This document shows positions 5,321 through 5,845 of a stretch of 5,845 bases of DNA, in pieces (position 1 is the first letter of the stretch; each line of letters begins with the position of its first letter). The stretch is taken from the NCBI GenBank assembly GCA_021828715.1, contig JAJZDF010000048.1, forward strand, positions 1 through 5,845. The letters run 5' to 3'. Below the pieces are notes generated by a model. The model saw only the letters and a program-made list of their open reading frames with translations, was not told where the DNA came from and searched no databases. The translations under genes and the position numbers were made by a program. This DNA is from Thermoplasmata archaeon (GTDB lineage Archaea; Thermoplasmatota; Thermoplasmata; Lutacidiplasmatales; UBA184).

Positions 5321-5562
5321 GGTCGATCTCCGATCGCTTCGCTCCCGGCGCCCGATCACCGGACGTCCGCCGCGGGCGAGAAACCGCATCGATGCGGTCG
5401 GACGTCGCCTCCGGTCCGGCCGCACCGGCGAGCCCCTCGGAATGCGCCCCCCCTCGGGCACGCGGAGGCCGGCGGGCCCTGCGAAGGTCACGGACGCCTC
5501 CGCAAGACGGGGGCGACAGGAACTCTCGCCGAGGGCGCAGCGGCCCCTTCGCGGCCGAGGGT
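5316..5562. other. Convergent intergenic region, no gene recognised
   Basis: This 247-base stretch separates the domain II-like gene (+) from the receiver-domain gene (-). Frames open here read as Arg/Pro-rich noise. It contains the compound palindrome at 5362-5406 and a hairpin CGGCC/GGCCG (5541-5545 with 5553-5557), which lies 6 bases past the receiver gene stop codon and could end its transcript. No tRNA or other known RNA was recognised. Confidence 0.5.
5362..5406. repeat. Nested palindrome: outer 8-bp arms around a perfect 16-base palindrome
   Basis: ACCGCATCGATGCGGT (5383-5398) is a perfect palindrome. GACGTCCG (5362-5369) and CGGACGTC (5399-5406) enclose it as a perfect 8-bp inverted repeat, with a 13-nt one-sided bulge (5370-5382) and no spacer on the other side. 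As RNA it would be an 8-bp stem, a one-sided bulge, then a 6-bp stem with a TCGA loop. It could be a terminator, a small-RNA element or a protein-binding dyad. Confidence 0.5.
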
Positions 5563-5845
5563 CTACGCCACGTCCGGCGCGGGTCCGACCGCCGGGGCGA
5601 CCAGCGCCTCCGCGAACTGCCGGATGCGGAACGGACGCAGCAGCAGGACGTCGGCGTACGGCTCCGGCCGGGGCGGCAGGGGCCGCGACGCGGGGGCGAC
5701 CAGGATCGTACGGACGGTCGGCGCGAATCCCCGGACCTCCTGGAGGAGCGCGGTGGCGCTCCCCTCGGTGAGGTTCAGATCCACGACGAGCAGCGTCGGG
5801 GGATGCTCCCGGAGCATCTCGAGCGGCTCGGCGCCCGCTTCGGCC
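5563..5845 (-). CDS. Response-regulator receiver domain protein, 5' end outside window, degenerate active site
   Basis: The frame is open from the window edge to the TAG at 5563-5565, giving 93 visible residues. It reads as the C-terminal three quarters of a CheY-like receiver: AEAGAEPLEMLREHPPTLLVVDLNL (1-25) matches the helix 2/strand 3 region, with the phosphoacceptor Asp at visible residue 22 (bases 5779-5781). TILVAP (46-51) matches strand 4, but the conserved Thr/Ser is Ala50. YADVLLLRPFRIRQFAEAL (63-81) matches strand 5 and helix 5, with Arg70 in place of the invariant Lys of the K-P-F motif. The protein ends 12 residues after the domain, so there is no C-terminal output domain; an N-terminal partner domain may lie outside the window. 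An ATG at 5815-5817 is inside the domain and is not the start. Phosphorylation or signalling through it is uncertain given the two substitutions. Confidence 0.75.
   Translation of the reverse strand, partial: AEAGAEPLEMLREHPPTLLVVDLNLTEGSATALLQEVRGFAPTVRTILVAPASRPLPPRPEPYADVLLLRPFRIRQFAEALVAPAVGPAPDVA

Noticed and set aside
5442..5771. A plus-strand open frame overlapping the 3' part of the receiver gene.
   Set aside because: Arg/Pro/Gly/Ala-rich noise; the opposite strand carries the recognisable receiver domain.
1..5845. tRNA, rRNA, CRISPR array, insertion sequence or origin.
   Set aside because: No T-loop consensus, no regularly spaced direct repeats, no transposase-like protein and no recognisable RNA core was found on either strand.

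Overview
The window is very GC-rich (roughly 70% or more by eye, not computed) and most likely comes from an archaeon. The strongest marker is a complete archaeal-type diphthine synthase (dphB/dph5), an EF2-modifying enzyme absent from bacteria. A KdpC followed directly by a universal stress protein fits too, since that order is known from haloarchaeal kdp operons. The predicted proteins are arginine-rich rather than strongly acidic, so a high-GC Thermoplasmatota-like euryarchaeon seems more likely than a haloarchaeon; this placement is inference. Clear Shine-Dalgarno sites precede several genes.

Layout. Bases 1-2222 (+) hold a tight operon: the 3' part of kdpC (K+-transporting ATPase, subunit C), a tandem universal stress protein that starts 7 nt after kdpC, and dphB, which starts 13 nt later on GTG. 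Bases 2223-2730 have no credible gene but contain several inverted repeats. A class I SAM-dependent methyltransferase of unknown substrate follows at 2731-3621 (+). It converges on a GT2-family glycosyltransferase (3827-4801, -), and the 205 bp between them is packed with perfect inverted repeats. The glycosyltransferase is divergent from a 102-residue protein (5007-5315, +) that looks like a free-standing EF-Tu domain II beta-barrel with no GTPase domain. Bases 5316-5562 are noncoding with one compound palindrome. The window ends inside a receiver-domain protein on the minus strand (5563 to beyond 5845), which lacks the usual conserved Thr and Lys.

Functionally, the left third links potassium uptake (Kdp), a probable nucleotide-binding stress or regulatory protein, and elongation factor 2 modification. 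The right half is a set of single genes in alternating orientation with no obvious shared pathway. No tRNA, rRNA, CRISPR array, insertion sequence or other mobile element was recognised. The most interesting items are the EF-Tu-domain-II-only protein, the structured convergent intergenic regions, and the possible alternative-helix element downstream of dphB.
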